Of a stretch of 40,899 bases of DNA, positions 1 to 7,547 are shown in pieces. Each line of letters starts with the position of its first letter. The first letter of the stretch is position 1. The notes under the pieces were generated by a model. It saw nothing but the letters and a program-made list of their open reading frames with translations, was not told the DNA's origin and made no database searches. This DNA comes from a virus: positions 1 through 40,899 of the IMG/VR virus record IMGVR_UViG_3300035071_000024; one strand, given 5' to 3'. The translations under genes and the position numbers were made by a program.

Positions 1-41
1 ATCCGCGCCGCTCGCAGCCGATTCAACCTCGGCCGCGACGA

Positions 42-126
42 GCCCCTGTGGCGGAATTGGTAGACGCGCTCGACTCAAAATCGAGTTCCGCAAGGAGTGC
101 TGGTTCGACTCCGGCCAGGGGCACCA
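42..126 (+). tRNA. tRNA-Leu, anticodon CAA
   Basis: Complete type-II tRNA with encoded CCA. The acceptor stem GCCCCTG (42-48) pairs with CAGGGGC (116-122), followed by discriminator A123 and CCA 124-126. The anticodon stem CTCGA/TCGAG (69-73, 81-85) encloses loop CTCAAAA with anticodon CAA at 76-78. The variable arm is long, as in leucine tRNAs, and the T stem GCTGG/CCGGC carries one G-T pair. An integrase gene follows on the same strand about 200 bases downstream, so the 3' half of this tRNA is the likely attachment core (attL) of the prophage. The second core copy should lie beyond the right end of the window. Confidence 0.97.
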
Positions 127-207
127 TCTCCCTTTTTTACGACTTCTCACAGCCTCACAAGGCCTCTCAAACCCTCCGTAAAAAGCGGGGATATTTCCGA
201 GAAATCA

Positions 208-240
208 AGGGTATTTGAGCCTATGTCTCTCTCATACCCT
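208..240. repeat. Inverted repeat in the attL-integrase interval
   Basis: AGGGTAT (208-214) and ATACCCT (234-240) form a 7-bp inverted repeat in the noncoding stretch between the tRNA and the integrase. Such repeats beside an attachment core can be integrase or excisionase arm sites, but nothing here proves that role. Confidence 0.4.
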
Positions 241-282
241 CACACCCCCTCCCACTGGCAGCCACTGCGGATTGTGGGTATA

Positions 283-322
283 TTGTTGGTATGACCGCGG
301 CCGCCGGCCGCCATACCAACAA
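283..322. promoter_or_regulatory. Large inverted repeat directly upstream of the integrase start
   Basis: Perfect 11-bp arms TTGTTGGTATG (283-293) and CATACCAACAA (312-322) flank a core that is itself palindromic (GCGGCC, GCC, GGCCGC). The right arm ends 8 bases before the integrase ATG at 331, so the hairpin would cover the ribosome-binding region, or the site could be an operator or an integrase arm site. No clear Shine-Dalgarno sequence is visible between repeat and start. Confidence 0.6.
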
Positions 323-330
323 AATCGATT

Positions 331-1500
331 ATGGCTCTTACGGATGCTGAGGCGCGGGCGTTGAAGCCCTGCGATGGGAAGCTTACAAAGCTATCAGATG
401 GCCACGGGCTACAGCTGTGGGCGCACCCATCCGGAAAGCGCAGCTGGCACCTCGTCATACGAGTAGGCGGCCGTCAGCGCTCCATAACGCTCGGCGGCTA
501 TCCGGCCCTTTCGCTCAAGGAGGCGCGGCAGAAGGCCGCCGAGACTCGGACGCAATTAGCGACTGAGGGAGATGCCGCAGCTATCCCCGCCGCCGCGATG
601 ACATTCGGCGCGATCAAGGCGGAGTGGCTCGATCTCGTCGAGCGTTCCGGCGCCGCGCCGAAGACGAGGGAAAAAATGATCTGGCATGCGAGCCTGCTGG
701 CCACGCTGGATGCGCGGCCCATCGCCGAGCTGCGCGCGCCCGATATTCTTGCTGTGCTTAAGCTGCTCGAAGCCAAAGGCTTTGTCGAGACGGCGACGCG
801 GCTGCGCTCGACCGTCTCCAAAATCTTCCGTTATGCGGCCGCCGGCGGCCATGTGGATTCCGATCCGACCGCCCTGCTCCGCGGCGCTCTCCAGCCGCCG
901 AAGCCGAAGCATCGCGCCGCTCTCGTCACACGAGACGATTTCGCCCGGCTGATGCGCGCGATCGGCGCCTATGCGGGCAAGAGCGGGATCGTGCGCGACG
1001 GGCTCACGCTGCTCGCGCTCACGGCCGCGCGGCCGGGCGAGCTGCGCCTGGCGCAATGGGGGGAGTTCGACCTCGAGGCGGGCGTATGGACCGTGCCGGC
1101 CGGACGCATGAAGATGCGCCAGCCGCATCGCGCGCCGCTGTCAGCAGCTGCCGTGGATATTCTGCGGCGGCTGAAAAAGGAGGATGGTCTGGCGCGGCCG
1201 GCCTCGCCCTATATTCTTCCGGGCCCGCGCCCCGGTCGACCACTTTCGGAAAACGCCTTCAATGCCGCGCTGCGCGCCATGGGCTTTACGGGAGACGAGG
1301 CGACGGCGCACGGCTTCCGCTCGTCGTTCTCGACGCTCGCCAACGAATCGGGCCTGTGGAATTACGACGCCGTGGAGCGGGCGCTGGCGCATCAGGACGG
1401 GAGCGACGTCCGCCGCGCCTATCACCGGGCGGATTATTTCGACGAGCGCCGGCGGCTCATGGAATGGTGGGCGGGGGAGATTGTGGGGATGATATCCTAG
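331..1500 (+). CDS. int: Tyrosine recombinase / phage integrase (P4 type)
   Basis: A site-specific recombinase of 389 residues that should integrate and excise the prophage at the tRNA-Leu 3' end. The N-terminus (about 1-80) is the DUF4102-like arm-binding domain typical of P4-type integrases, the middle (about 90-190) is the SAM-like core-binding domain, and the C-terminus is catalytic. Visible catalytic residues are Arg234 (in TAARPGEL), Lys261, His327 and Arg330 (HGFR), His354 (ALAHQ) and probable nucleophile Tyr364 (RRAYHRADY). Length and spacing suit an intact enzyme. It is transcribed away from the tRNA, and its stop overlaps the stop of the convergent gene at 1497. The 40-bp inverted repeat before the start may control it. 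Confidence 0.97.
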   Translation: MALTDAEARALKPCDGKLTKLSDGHGLQLWAHPSGKRSWHLVIRVGGRQRSITLGGYPALSLKEARQKAAETRTQLATEGDAAAIPAAAMTFGAIKAEWLDLVERSGAAPKTREKMIWHASLLATLDARPIAELRAPDILAVLKLLEAKGFVETATRLRSTVSKIFRYAAAGGHVDSDPTALLRGALQPPKPKHRAALVTRDDFARLMRAIGAYAGKSGIVRDGLTLLALTAARPGELRLAQWGEFDLEAGVWTVPAGRMKMRQPHRAPLSAAAVDILRRLKKEDGLARPASPYILPGPRPGRPLSENAFNAALRAMGFTGDEATAHGFRSSFSTLANESGLWNYDAVERALAHQDGSDVRRAYHRADYFDERRRLMEWWAGEIVGMIS

Positions 1501-1991
1501 CTCCCGCCGCGCGCGCATCGAATGAAAAGCTTTTGCCCCGTCGGCATGCGGTAGCGCAGGTGGAATTTCTGCGTCAGCAAATCATGGATCGTGCGGGCCG
1601 AAGCTTGGAGCGCGGGCGCATCCTTCGTCCAGTCAGCTTCGCTCGCGATCATCTCGGCGGCGAAAACGGCGTCATCCAACTCGGCGAATGAGCCAATCAA
1701 TCTCCCGCTCGGGAGATGCGTCAATCTGGCGACATCTCCAAACTCCTCACCATCTTCGTAGCAGATTGTCGTGTAGGAGACGGCAAAAGCGCCTTTCACC
1801 CATCCCCAATCCGCTACCCTGCCCTTCGCGGTTGTGAACGAAAAAAAGGCGAGTTGCCATCCCTCGGCGAGCGACCGCCATTCAGCGATTTGCGCCGGGG
1901 TCGCGTCCGGCGCAAAGATAATTTCCGCTTCTTCCTCCGCTGTCGTGGGACGATAAAAAGGTTCGGAATCGATCAGGGGATAATCGTTCAT
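1497..1991 (-). CDS. Hypothetical protein, last gene of the leftward early operon
   Basis: 164 residues, not recognised. I chose the ATG at 1991 because it overlaps the previous gene's stop as ATGA; a longer reading frame upstream is arginine-rich and antisense-like. The protein is acidic at the N-terminus and has an aromatic-rich middle with several Trp residues (AEGWQLAFF, DWGWVKG), suggesting a folded globular domain. There are no membrane segments or Cys clusters. Its stop codon overlaps the integrase stop in convergent orientation, leaving no room for a terminator between them. Confidence 0.75.
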   Translation of the reverse strand: MNDYPLIDSEPFYRPTTAEEEAEIIFAPDATPAQIAEWRSLAEGWQLAFFSFTTAKGRVADWGWVKGAFAVSYTTICYEDGEEFGDVARLTHLPSGRLIGSFAELDDAVFAAEMIASEADWTKDAPALQASARTIHDLLTQKFHLRYRMPTGQKLFIRCARGGS

Positions 1992-2446
1992 CTTAGTTTC
2001 TCGCACGTCAGCGCCAGCACGCGCCTGCCGAGCGGGTCGACATGGCAGGGCGCGCAGTCTGGACAGTCTTCGTCGAGCGGCTTGCCTGTGGCCGCGTGGC
2101 GGGCGCAGAGGCGGCAAAAGCAGGCGAGGTTGAAGCCGATGAGCGCCTCTATGCCGCTGGGCATCCCATGGATGCGCTGCATCTCGTCGAACATGGCGAC
2201 GGCCTGCGCGGGCGTCTCGACCAGTGTAAAGCGCGCGTCGGCGTGATCCTTGTGCGCCCATTGCCAGATCCAGCTTTCTCCTTCGCGGCCGACGCGGAAA
2301 TATCCGCCGACCTTAAAGGGATTGCCGAAGTCGCTCGGTCGCGTCACCGCGCGCGCCGGCAGGCCGTTGGCAGCGCGCGAGGCGGCTTGCAGGTCGAAGC
2401 CGCGCGAGCGCTTGCGCTGGAGGCGGACCGGGCGCGGAGCTACCAT
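1988..2446 (-). CDS. DUF4326 domain protein
   Basis: 152 residues. The DUF4326 signature is visible: TRPSDFGNPFKVG at about 35-47, and a C-terminal Cys/His cluster (LACFCRLC, then CPDCAPCH at about 130) that probably binds zinc. The domain is common in phages and alphaproteobacterial prophages and its biochemical function is not established. The start lies inside the end of the upstream 79-residue gene (7-bp overlap), and its own stop overlaps the next start as ATGA, so the three are translationally coupled. Confidence 0.85.
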   Translation of the reverse strand: MVAPRPVRLQRKRSRGFDLQAASRAANGLPARAVTRPSDFGNPFKVGGYFRVGREGESWIWQWAHKDHADARFTLVETPAQAVAMFDEMQRIHGMPSGIEALIGFNLACFCRLCARHAATGKPLDEDCPDCAPCHVDPLGRRVLALTCEKLR

Positions 2447-2679
2447 TTTCCTCTCGCCTTCTTCTCGTCCAGCGCAATGCCATCGCCGATGCGCTCGAGC
2501 GCGGCGATGGCGGCGGCGCCTTCTGCTGTGCTGACGTAGGCGCGCAAGAAGCGATGGACGGTTTCAGCATGTTGACGCCATGCGCGCTCGGCTTCCGTGC
2601 GCGGCGCGGCGCGCGCCCCCGGCTCACTGCCGGTTTTCGTGATGTATTTGTCGGCCGTGCGGCGCGCCCAGTCGTTCAT
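2440..2679 (-). CDS. Small hypothetical protein
   Basis: 79 residues, not recognised. Charged and mostly helical (AERAWRQHAETVHRFLRAY), basic overall, no membrane segment. It overlaps the ASCH gene upstream by 4 bp and the DUF4326 gene downstream by 7 bp, which supports it as a real member of the operon. Function cannot be inferred. Confidence 0.7.
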   Translation of the reverse strand: MNDWARRTADKYITKTGSEPGARAAPRTEAERAWRQHAETVHRFLRAYVSTAEGAAAIAALERIGDGIALDEKKARGKW

Positions 2680-3092
2680 GGGCGCGCCTCCTGGTAGAGG
2701 GTCGCCTCGTCTACCTCAAAGAAGCCAAGACGTCCCTTGCAGGGAAGAAAAAGCAGAGGCTGGGGATCGCGCAGGACGAAGCCGTAGCGACCGAAAAACC
2801 ACGGAGATTCGGATCGCTCGACGCAATCGACGATCTCGACAGAGCCGACGATGCCTCCACGCTCTAATTTTTTGTGGCTGGGAAAGCGCTGGGTGATTTC
2901 ATTTTTACCCAAGCGCGACGCTAAACGACAGACATCGAAGCAATCTGCCCACTCGTCTTGCGTCATGCCTTTCGCAGCATGAATGAGCACTCGACCGCGC
3001 ACGCGCGTTGACCAATCTCGGTTCTCGACGTCCTTGCCGGCGTGAAGGATGGCCCAGCACCACGGCTGGCGGATCGAAAGGGCGAGCGTCAT
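2676..3092 (-). CDS. ASCH domain protein (PUA-like fold)
   Basis: 138 residues. The N-terminus reads LSIRQPWCWAILHAGKDVENR, continuing with DW and then VLIHAAKGM, which is the classic phage ASCH/PUA-like opening; family members bind RNA or modified nucleotides, and some act as nucleases or esterases. A second conserved part is GGIVGSVEIVDCV, followed by FGRYGFVLRDPQPL. Its neighbours (DUF4326, adenine methylase, DUF5131) suggest a nucleic-acid or nucleotide-related task during takeover, but that is inference. It overlaps both neighbours by 4 bp. Confidence 0.88.
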   Translation of the reverse strand: MTLALSIRQPWCWAILHAGKDVENRDWSTRVRGRVLIHAAKGMTQDEWADCFDVCRLASRLGKNEITQRFPSHKKLERGGIVGSVEIVDCVERSESPWFFGRYGFVLRDPQPLLFLPCKGRLGFFEVDEATLYQEARP

Positions 3093-3373
3093 GAGAGCGC
3101 CTCCGTAGCGGGCAGCGCGTCCCCCAGCGCCTTCTCGGCTTCGGCCTTGGCGGATCGGGCAGCGCGGATTTCTTTTCGAGTGAATCGGCAGTATGCGACT
3201 TCTTCGTCAGGTCCTTCGCCAGAGAATTCATCGAACGTCTCCTGCGCCTCGCTCCCGCCTCCATTGTCGATCGCCTTGCGCGTTTCTTTCAACTCGCGCA
3301 AAATGTCTCGCAGAATGTCCGCAATCACACATAGGACCACGATAAGCGCGATCTTGAAAATTGGGTCATCCAT
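3089..3373 (-). CDS. Small membrane-anchored hypothetical protein
   Basis: 94 residues from the ATG at 3373. That start is preferred to one further upstream because it overlaps the previous gene by only 8 bp and has GAGG about ten bases before it. An N-terminal hydrophobic stretch (IFKIALIVVLCVIADIL, about residues 4-20) is followed by a charged helical region, fitting a single-pass membrane protein with a cytoplasmic tail. No family recognised; phage early proteins of this shape sometimes act in superinfection exclusion, but nothing here shows it. Confidence 0.65.
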   Translation of the reverse strand: MDDPIFKIALIVVLCVIADILRDILRELKETRKAIDNGGGSEAQETFDEFSGEGPDEEVAYCRFTRKEIRAARSAKAEAEKALGDALPATEALS

Positions 3374-3878
3374 TGTCGAGCGCCTCGATGAGAGAGCGGA
3401 GGGCGTCGAAATCTTTCTCGTCAACCAACACGATACCCTGCGTCACCCCAAGCAGCGTTCTCTCGTCACGCGCCCCAGTCGTTACGATGGTTTGTATTGC
3501 CTTCGCGAGCGCGTCGCGGGATTGCTCGGCGGCGAGGGCGCGGGCTATCGCAGCGCATGAGGATGATCGGCTTAAATACAGACGGTTATGGACAACCGCT
3601 AGGCGCGCTTCCCATTGTTCTTTCTCGACAGCCCATTCTGAGGCTTTCTGCGCCCATTGCTCGCATTGCGATTTCCATTCGTCCCGCTCGTTCTCAAGGG
3701 CGCGGATCGCGTCGGCGGATGCTCTGTAGCCGTTGTCAAATGCGGCCCACAGAGAACCGTCAACATGATCGTCATGTTTCGCCCACTCTCTTGAGCAAGC
3801 GTAGTCGTCGGTTGCCTTGTAAACCTTCCAAGCGATCATCAAGGGATGCGTTTCGGGAACGATGGATTGTTCGCTCAT
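3366..3878 (-). CDS. Hypothetical coiled-coil protein
   Basis: 170 residues from the ATG at 3878, which overlaps the upstream stop as ATGA and has GGAG nine bases before it. The N-terminal half has a Trp-rich region (MIAWKVYKA, SREWAKHD) with a central heptad-like segment (about 65-100: ALENERDEWKSQ, EKEQWEARL) that should form a coiled coil. Similar Trp-rich small proteins occur in phage early operons with unknown roles. Confidence 0.75.
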   Translation of the reverse strand: MSEQSIVPETHPLMIAWKVYKATDDYACSREWAKHDDHVDGSLWAAFDNGYRASADAIRALENERDEWKSQCEQWAQKASEWAVEKEQWEARLAVVHNRLYLSRSSSCAAIARALAAEQSRDALAKAIQTIVTTGARDERTLLGVTQGIVLVDEKDFDALRSLIEALDNG

Positions 3879-4339
3879 TGGTCTTCTCCTTCGGCGGCGG
3901 CGAGCATGGCGGACCAATGCTCCTTCTCAAGCGCCAGCGTCATCTGGTGTCCGCAGCACTCTCCGGCATCCACACACTCTGGCCTCGTGCATTCCAGCAC
4001 GCATCCCGCGCGTAGCATCTTCTCCGTAGCCTCGACCGGCGCCACGGCGAAGCCGCTGGCGCGGATCGAGGCGTCTCGCGCTTTCGCGTATGCGTTGCAG
4101 ATCGCTGTTATATGATCGTCTGAGTCGATCGGCGTCCAATAAAAGTGGCGCTCGTTGGCCGCCTTCAAACCTGCTTTGTGCGCCTCATCCAGCGCCTTCG
4201 CTTTATCGGTCATTGGCGGTGTCCTTCTCCGCTGCTCCGCTTCCTCGATGACGAGCGCGACGACGGCGCGGGCAGCAACTGTTGCAGGACTATGCAGGAT
4301 TAGCGTCTCAGCTTCTTTGACCAATTCATCCGCGGTCAT
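3875..4339 (-). CDS. Hypothetical protein with C-terminal Cys cluster
   Basis: 154 residues. The ATG at 4339 follows a good AGGAGA site at the right distance. The protein is helical, with a segment (AICNAYAKARDAS, then EATEKMLRAG) resembling the small conserved repeat seen in many phage hypothetical proteins. Near the end, Cys residues spaced as CVLECTRPECVDAGECC suggest metal binding. It ends in an ATGA overlap with the next gene. Function unknown. Confidence 0.72.
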   Translation of the reverse strand: MTADELVKEAETLILHSPATVAARAVVALVIEEAEQRRRTPPMTDKAKALDEAHKAGLKAANERHFYWTPIDSDDHITAICNAYAKARDASIRASGFAVAPVEATEKMLRAGCVLECTRPECVDAGECCGHQMTLALEKEHWSAMLAAAEGEDQ

Positions 4340-4355
4340 TTCTGATCTCCTGATT

Positions 4356-4871
4356 TCAGACTGGGCGACGAGAAGCAATTGCGGGGCGCGTCATTACACC
4401 AAGGCCAATCCTGCTTGCTCGTTCAAGAGCGGCAACGGCGCGTCCTCCAGAGGCGAAAAGGCTCGTCCCCTGCGCGGGTGATTTCCCAGGCATACCATCG
4501 CGCCCGATGAATTTTATCTTCGGCGCGACGAACAGGACGGCATCCGCGCGCGGCGCGTAAGCCTGCCACCACGGAGCCGACGTTCGATCAGGCGCCAGCG
4601 CGATCCCGTTGCCGTGCGCGAAAAACTTCTCAAGCCACGGCGCGATTCCGTTGCGGCCCCCAAATGGCGGGTTCATCCAGACGAAGCCTGACCAATCCAT
4701 TTTCAGCCCGTCAGCATTGCGGCAATAGACATTTTTCACCGGAATCCACCGAAGGTCTCTGTCTTCAGGATAAGCAGGGTCCAGGTCGAAGCGCTCGCCA
4801 AGTGCATCAAAGATGTGCGGCGGCGTATACCATTCGTCGGTCGCGCCGACGCATTGCTCATGCAGCGCCAT
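4356..4871 (-). CDS. dam: Phage DNA N6-adenine methyltransferase, Dam type (PF05869-like)
   Basis: 171 residues. The N-terminus TDEWYTPPHIFDALG, followed by FDLDPAYP, and the catalytic motif WMNPPFGGRNGI (NPPF, about 65-76) are the signatures of phage Dam-type adenine methylases, which transfer a methyl group from S-adenosylmethionine to adenine N6. The likely role is protecting phage DNA from host restriction or marking replicated DNA. Start: ATG at 4871 with AGGAAG upstream. The product has the usual length for this compact family. A second adenine methylase of another family lies at 18260 in the opposite transcription unit. Confidence 0.9.
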   Translation of the reverse strand: MALHEQCVGATDEWYTPPHIFDALGERFDLDPAYPEDRDLRWIPVKNVYCRNADGLKMDWSGFVWMNPPFGGRNGIAPWLEKFFAHGNGIALAPDRTSAPWWQAYAPRADAVLFVAPKIKFIGRDGMPGKSPAQGTSLFASGGRAVAALERASRIGLGVMTRPAIASRRPV

Positions 4872-4886
4872 CAGCGTGTCTTCCTC

Positions 4887-5357
4887 TCACCCATTCTCGC
4901 GCCCTCCGGCATGAGGGCGCGCGAGCGGTCGGCATTTCGCCATGTATTGTTCTACGATTCTGACTGCCGGCGACTCATCGTCTGTGCCTTCCGCAGCCAA
5001 TAAAACCGCCTCAAGCTCGTATGCGATGTGCGGGCTTATGATCGTGTTAAGTGCTGTCGCAAAATGATCCATCTCATTGGCGAGCCCGTGCCTTGTGAGC
5101 CAATATTGGAGAATCTTTCCGCATGATGTGCATATGGCGGGACCATCTCTTTCGCGCCGTTCATCCCAACCGCCGTCAACCAACCATTTATTTCCGTGAC
5201 CCCGCACTTTTCGGTTATGGTGCTTCACGAGCGCGCGGCAGCACGAATAGCAGTAGTCTGCTCCGAAATTATCTCCGAGAATCCAACACACGGGCTCGGC
5301 ATTGGCTTCATCTGCAATCTGGCTCAGTTTGTCGAACAGCGCGTGGATAGTGCTCAC
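4887..5357 (-). CDS. Hypothetical protein with paired Cys motifs
   Basis: 156 residues. The start is GTG at 5357, overlapping the upstream stop as GTGA. Two Cys pairs (CYSCC at about 36-40 and CTSC at about 76-79) with nearby His residues suggest a small zinc ribbon. The rest is mixed helix and strand (ANEMDHFATALNTIIS). I do not recognise a named family. The operon position next to the Dam-type methylase does not settle a role. Confidence 0.7.
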   Translation of the reverse strand: MSTIHALFDKLSQIADEANAEPVCWILGDNFGADYCYSCCRALVKHHNRKVRGHGNKWLVDGGWDERRERDGPAICTSCGKILQYWLTRHGLANEMDHFATALNTIISPHIAYELEAVLLAAEGTDDESPAVRIVEQYMAKCRPLARPHAGGRENG

Positions 5358-5626
5358 TTCTCATCGCCATTCGTGCGCCATTCAGCGTGGGAAGAGGCGA
5401 TCTTGCATGGAACGAAAAAGTGCACTCTGCTCTCGTTCTTCTGCGCGAACCCAAGCGCGCGCAAATGGTCGTAAAATCGAATGCGCGCCTGTCGGCTGAA
5501 ATCCTTCATTCCTTCCCAATTCGCAAAATCCATGAAGACGTCCTCTCCGGGGCGCCAGCATCCTTCCGCGCCTGGGCCGCATTGGCAGGTTTCGGTGAAG
5601 AAGCGCATGATGTCGGCGGAGGTCAC
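5354..5626 (-). CDS. Small hypothetical protein
   Basis: 90 residues if started at GTG 5626, which overlaps the upstream stop as GTGA and has GGAG about nine bases ahead. A longer frame to 5758 would overlap the upstream gene by more than 130 bases and looks artefactual. Content: two Cys close together (CQCGPGAEGC), then WEGMKDFSRQARIRFYDHLR. Family unknown. Confidence 0.65.
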   Translation of the reverse strand: MTSADIMRFFTETCQCGPGAEGCWRPGEDVFMDFANWEGMKDFSRQARIRFYDHLRALGFAQKNESRVHFFVPCKIASSHAEWRTNGDEK

Positions 5627-6012
5627 GAGAAATTCTCCGGGTCCAAGCTCTCTCCCGGGTCGAGAGCGCCGACGCGGGTGATAAATTGTTCCATCTGCGC
5701 CTTCGTCTTGAAGCCGATCCAAGTCCACCCGAAAATGGTCGCGTTGCCAGAGCGCCATTCGGCGTCATCGGCCCAAATCGAACCTTCCTTGCCGAATGTT
5801 TTGCGAAGCCAGTCAAAAATCTCGCGCCAACTGTCGCTGTTGATGTTGCCTGTTTTGACGTCGATCATCCACGGCGTCCGCGTCCAAAGCTCGCGCATGA
5901 AAGCGTCGTGTTCGCTAGCGCTGCTGTTGAAGGCCATGACGCTGGCGTAAAGAGGAGTCGTTTCAGGGAGCCCGAGCGCATGGCGCGCGAGTTCGCGTTG
6001 CTCTGGGGTCAT
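5623..6012 (-). CDS. Hypothetical protein
   Basis: 129 residues. Starts with MTPEQRELARHALGLP, a small helical opening common in phage early proteins, then strand-rich sequence with many aromatics (ATIFGWTWIGFKTKAQ). ATGA overlap with the DUF5131 gene upstream and GTGA overlap with the next gene downstream. No Cys clusters or membrane segments. Not recognised. Confidence 0.75.
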   Translation of the reverse strand: MTPEQRELARHALGLPETTPLYASVMAFNSSASEHDAFMRELWTRTPWMIDVKTGNINSDSWREIFDWLRKTFGKEGSIWADDAEWRSGNATIFGWTWIGFKTKAQMEQFITRVGALDPGESLDPENFS

Positions 6013-7127
6013 GCGCGCGCCTCCGGGAAGTCGTTGTGCTCGCGGCCGTCGAGCAGGCGGCCGGCGCGGGACTTGCCGACGCGCAGCATAGTCGCGCCAG
6101 AGGATAGGTGCTCAAAACGATAACCAGCGCCTTTCGCGAGCTGCGCTGCTTCCTCGAAGGTCAGCGGCCGGTGAGGATCATAATCAAGGCCGTAGGCCTG
6201 AAACTCTCCGAAGTTTGTCAGGTGACGCAGCCACGCGTCCGCGTCGATCCACTCGCCGTTCTGCTTGTGGAAATAGGCGATCGCATTCGCTGCGCAAAAG
6301 CTTCTTGTGGCGCGCGCCCATGCGGTGACGGCAATTCGCGCATCTCGCCCGCTCTCCCCTCCAAAGATGATTTGATTGACGAACTCCCATCCGCGCCAGT
6401 TGACCGGCCCAAGCGCCGGTTCATAGCTCACGAATTTCACGGCGGCGGGTGTCGCTTCGAAATCCTCTCGGCGCTCGTCGGCGCGTGGCTGATCTTCGGC
6501 CGTCACGCCGAGCCATAAGCCAGGCAGACCATCAGTCAGCCACCCCAAAACGGAAAAAGGAGCATTCATCCAAAACGGATGTCCGGCAAGTCGTGAAACA
6601 TTTCGGATGCTCTGCGCAAAGCGATGATCAAGAAAGGCGGAGAGATCGCCTTTCGCAAGGTCGACAATACCTGAAATATATTGACGCATCCGATGTGGAC
6701 GTTTCGTCAACAGTTGGAAATCATGGTGCGCCTTGTAACCGATGATCACACTTTGATCATCGGTTTTTCTTCCAGCGCAAAGCGCCATGACCGCGAAGAC
6801 GCGGTCGATCCATTCGTCTGGGACAAAATCCGCGAACAGGTCTGTCATTGAGCAGACGAAAATGCGGCGCGGGCGTTTCCAGCGTAGCGGCTGCAACAGC
6901 TGGTGCTCATGCAGAAAAAGCTCAATGTCGTCGCGGTGGCCTGGCTTGTATGGGAGACCGGTTCCGCCGGTCGCGCCTGGCTTTATGTTGAGCCTTTCGG
7001 AATAGCAGTTAGCGCAGGCTGGCGAGACTTTTTCGCAATGCCAGCCTGGCTTGCCCGTCTCACGGTTGCGTGCGCGGATCGGGTTTATCGTCGCATCGGT
7101 CCATTCGATCTTGCTGTTAGCGGCCAT
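6009..7127 (-). CDS. DUF5131 (phage Gp37/Gp68 family) protein
   Basis: 372 residues from the ATG at 7127, where the family opening AANSKIEWTDATINPI begins; the frame extends further upstream but that part is antisense-like. A conserved Cys cluster CEKVSPACANC (Cys31, Cys38, Cys41, spacing CX6CX2C) near the N-terminus resembles an iron-sulfur or radical-type site. Further family motifs are IFVCSMTDLFADFVP, LLTKRPHRM, GLWLGVTAEDQ, KFVSYEPALGPV and IIFGGESG. The family is widespread in phages, but its reaction is not established to my knowledge. It shares the operon with ASCH, DUF4326 and a DNA methylase. Confidence 0.92.
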   Translation of the reverse strand: MAANSKIEWTDATINPIRARNRETGKPGWHCEKVSPACANCYSERLNIKPGATGGTGLPYKPGHRDDIELFLHEHQLLQPLRWKRPRRIFVCSMTDLFADFVPDEWIDRVFAVMALCAGRKTDDQSVIIGYKAHHDFQLLTKRPHRMRQYISGIVDLAKGDLSAFLDHRFAQSIRNVSRLAGHPFWMNAPFSVLGWLTDGLPGLWLGVTAEDQPRADERREDFEATPAAVKFVSYEPALGPVNWRGWEFVNQIIFGGESGRDARIAVTAWARATRSFCAANAIAYFHKQNGEWIDADAWLRHLTNFGEFQAYGLDYDPHRPLTFEEAAQLAKGAGYRFEHLSSGATMLRVGKSRAGRLLDGREHNDFPEARA

Positions 7128-7323
7128 CGGCGCCGCTCCGGATTTCCGCGACGATCTTTGCGACGTCGGCGACCTCGCAGCTTTCATGCGTCGAATCGTA
7201 GGAGCAGATATCAACGGCGATCTGCTCGTCGGACCAATCGTCGAAGCAGTAGCCGTTGTCTCTCGCGCGATCGATCGCCGCTTGGACGCTGGCGCGCGTC
7301 GGCTTGTCGAGCTGCTCGCTCAT
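7117..7323 (-). CDS. Small acidic hypothetical protein
   Basis: 68 residues (MSEQLDKPTRASVQAAIDRA onward), acidic, with WSDEQIAVDICSYD in the middle. It overlaps the DUF5131 start by 11 bp and the next gene upstream by 4 bp. Small acidic phage proteins can be inhibitors or DNA mimics, but there is no direct sign of that here. Confidence 0.68.
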   Translation of the reverse strand: MSEQLDKPTRASVQAAIDRARDNGYCFDDWSDEQIAVDICSYDSTHESCEVADVAKIVAEIRSGADGR

Positions 7324-7547
7324 CTCGCCCTCGCTCCTTCATCCCGGCTCCGATACATAAATCGAGACAAAGCTTCTTCATGCGCGCGCCAGCCTTTGTC
7401 GTGCCCTACAATGTAGCCGGCTCGATAAGCCCGCTCGGAAATGCGCACGTGCATGGCGGTGCGTTCGCGGTCTTCGCGCTCGTTCTTTATTTTTCGATCA
7501 AGAATCCGCAAGATAGCGAAGCAAAACATAATGTTAAGCAATCCCAT
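7320..7547 (-). CDS. Small hypothetical protein with hydrophobic N-terminus
   Basis: 75 residues from ATG 7547. The opening MGLLNIMFCFAILRIL is a short membrane or signal-anchor stretch, followed by a very basic and charged region (DRKIKNEREDRER). The frame extends to 7745, but that part is an arginine-rich shadow of the neighbouring gene; the chosen start overlaps the upstream gene by 14 bp. Function unknown. Confidence 0.6.
   Translation of the reverse strand: MGLLNIMFCFAILRILDRKIKNEREDRERTAMHVRISERAYRAGYIVGHDKGWRAHEEALSRFMYRSRDEGARAR

Noticed and set aside
5627-5758. N-terminal extension of the 5354 gene
   Set aside because: It would overlap the upstream gene by more than 130 bases, whereas a GTGA junction start exists.
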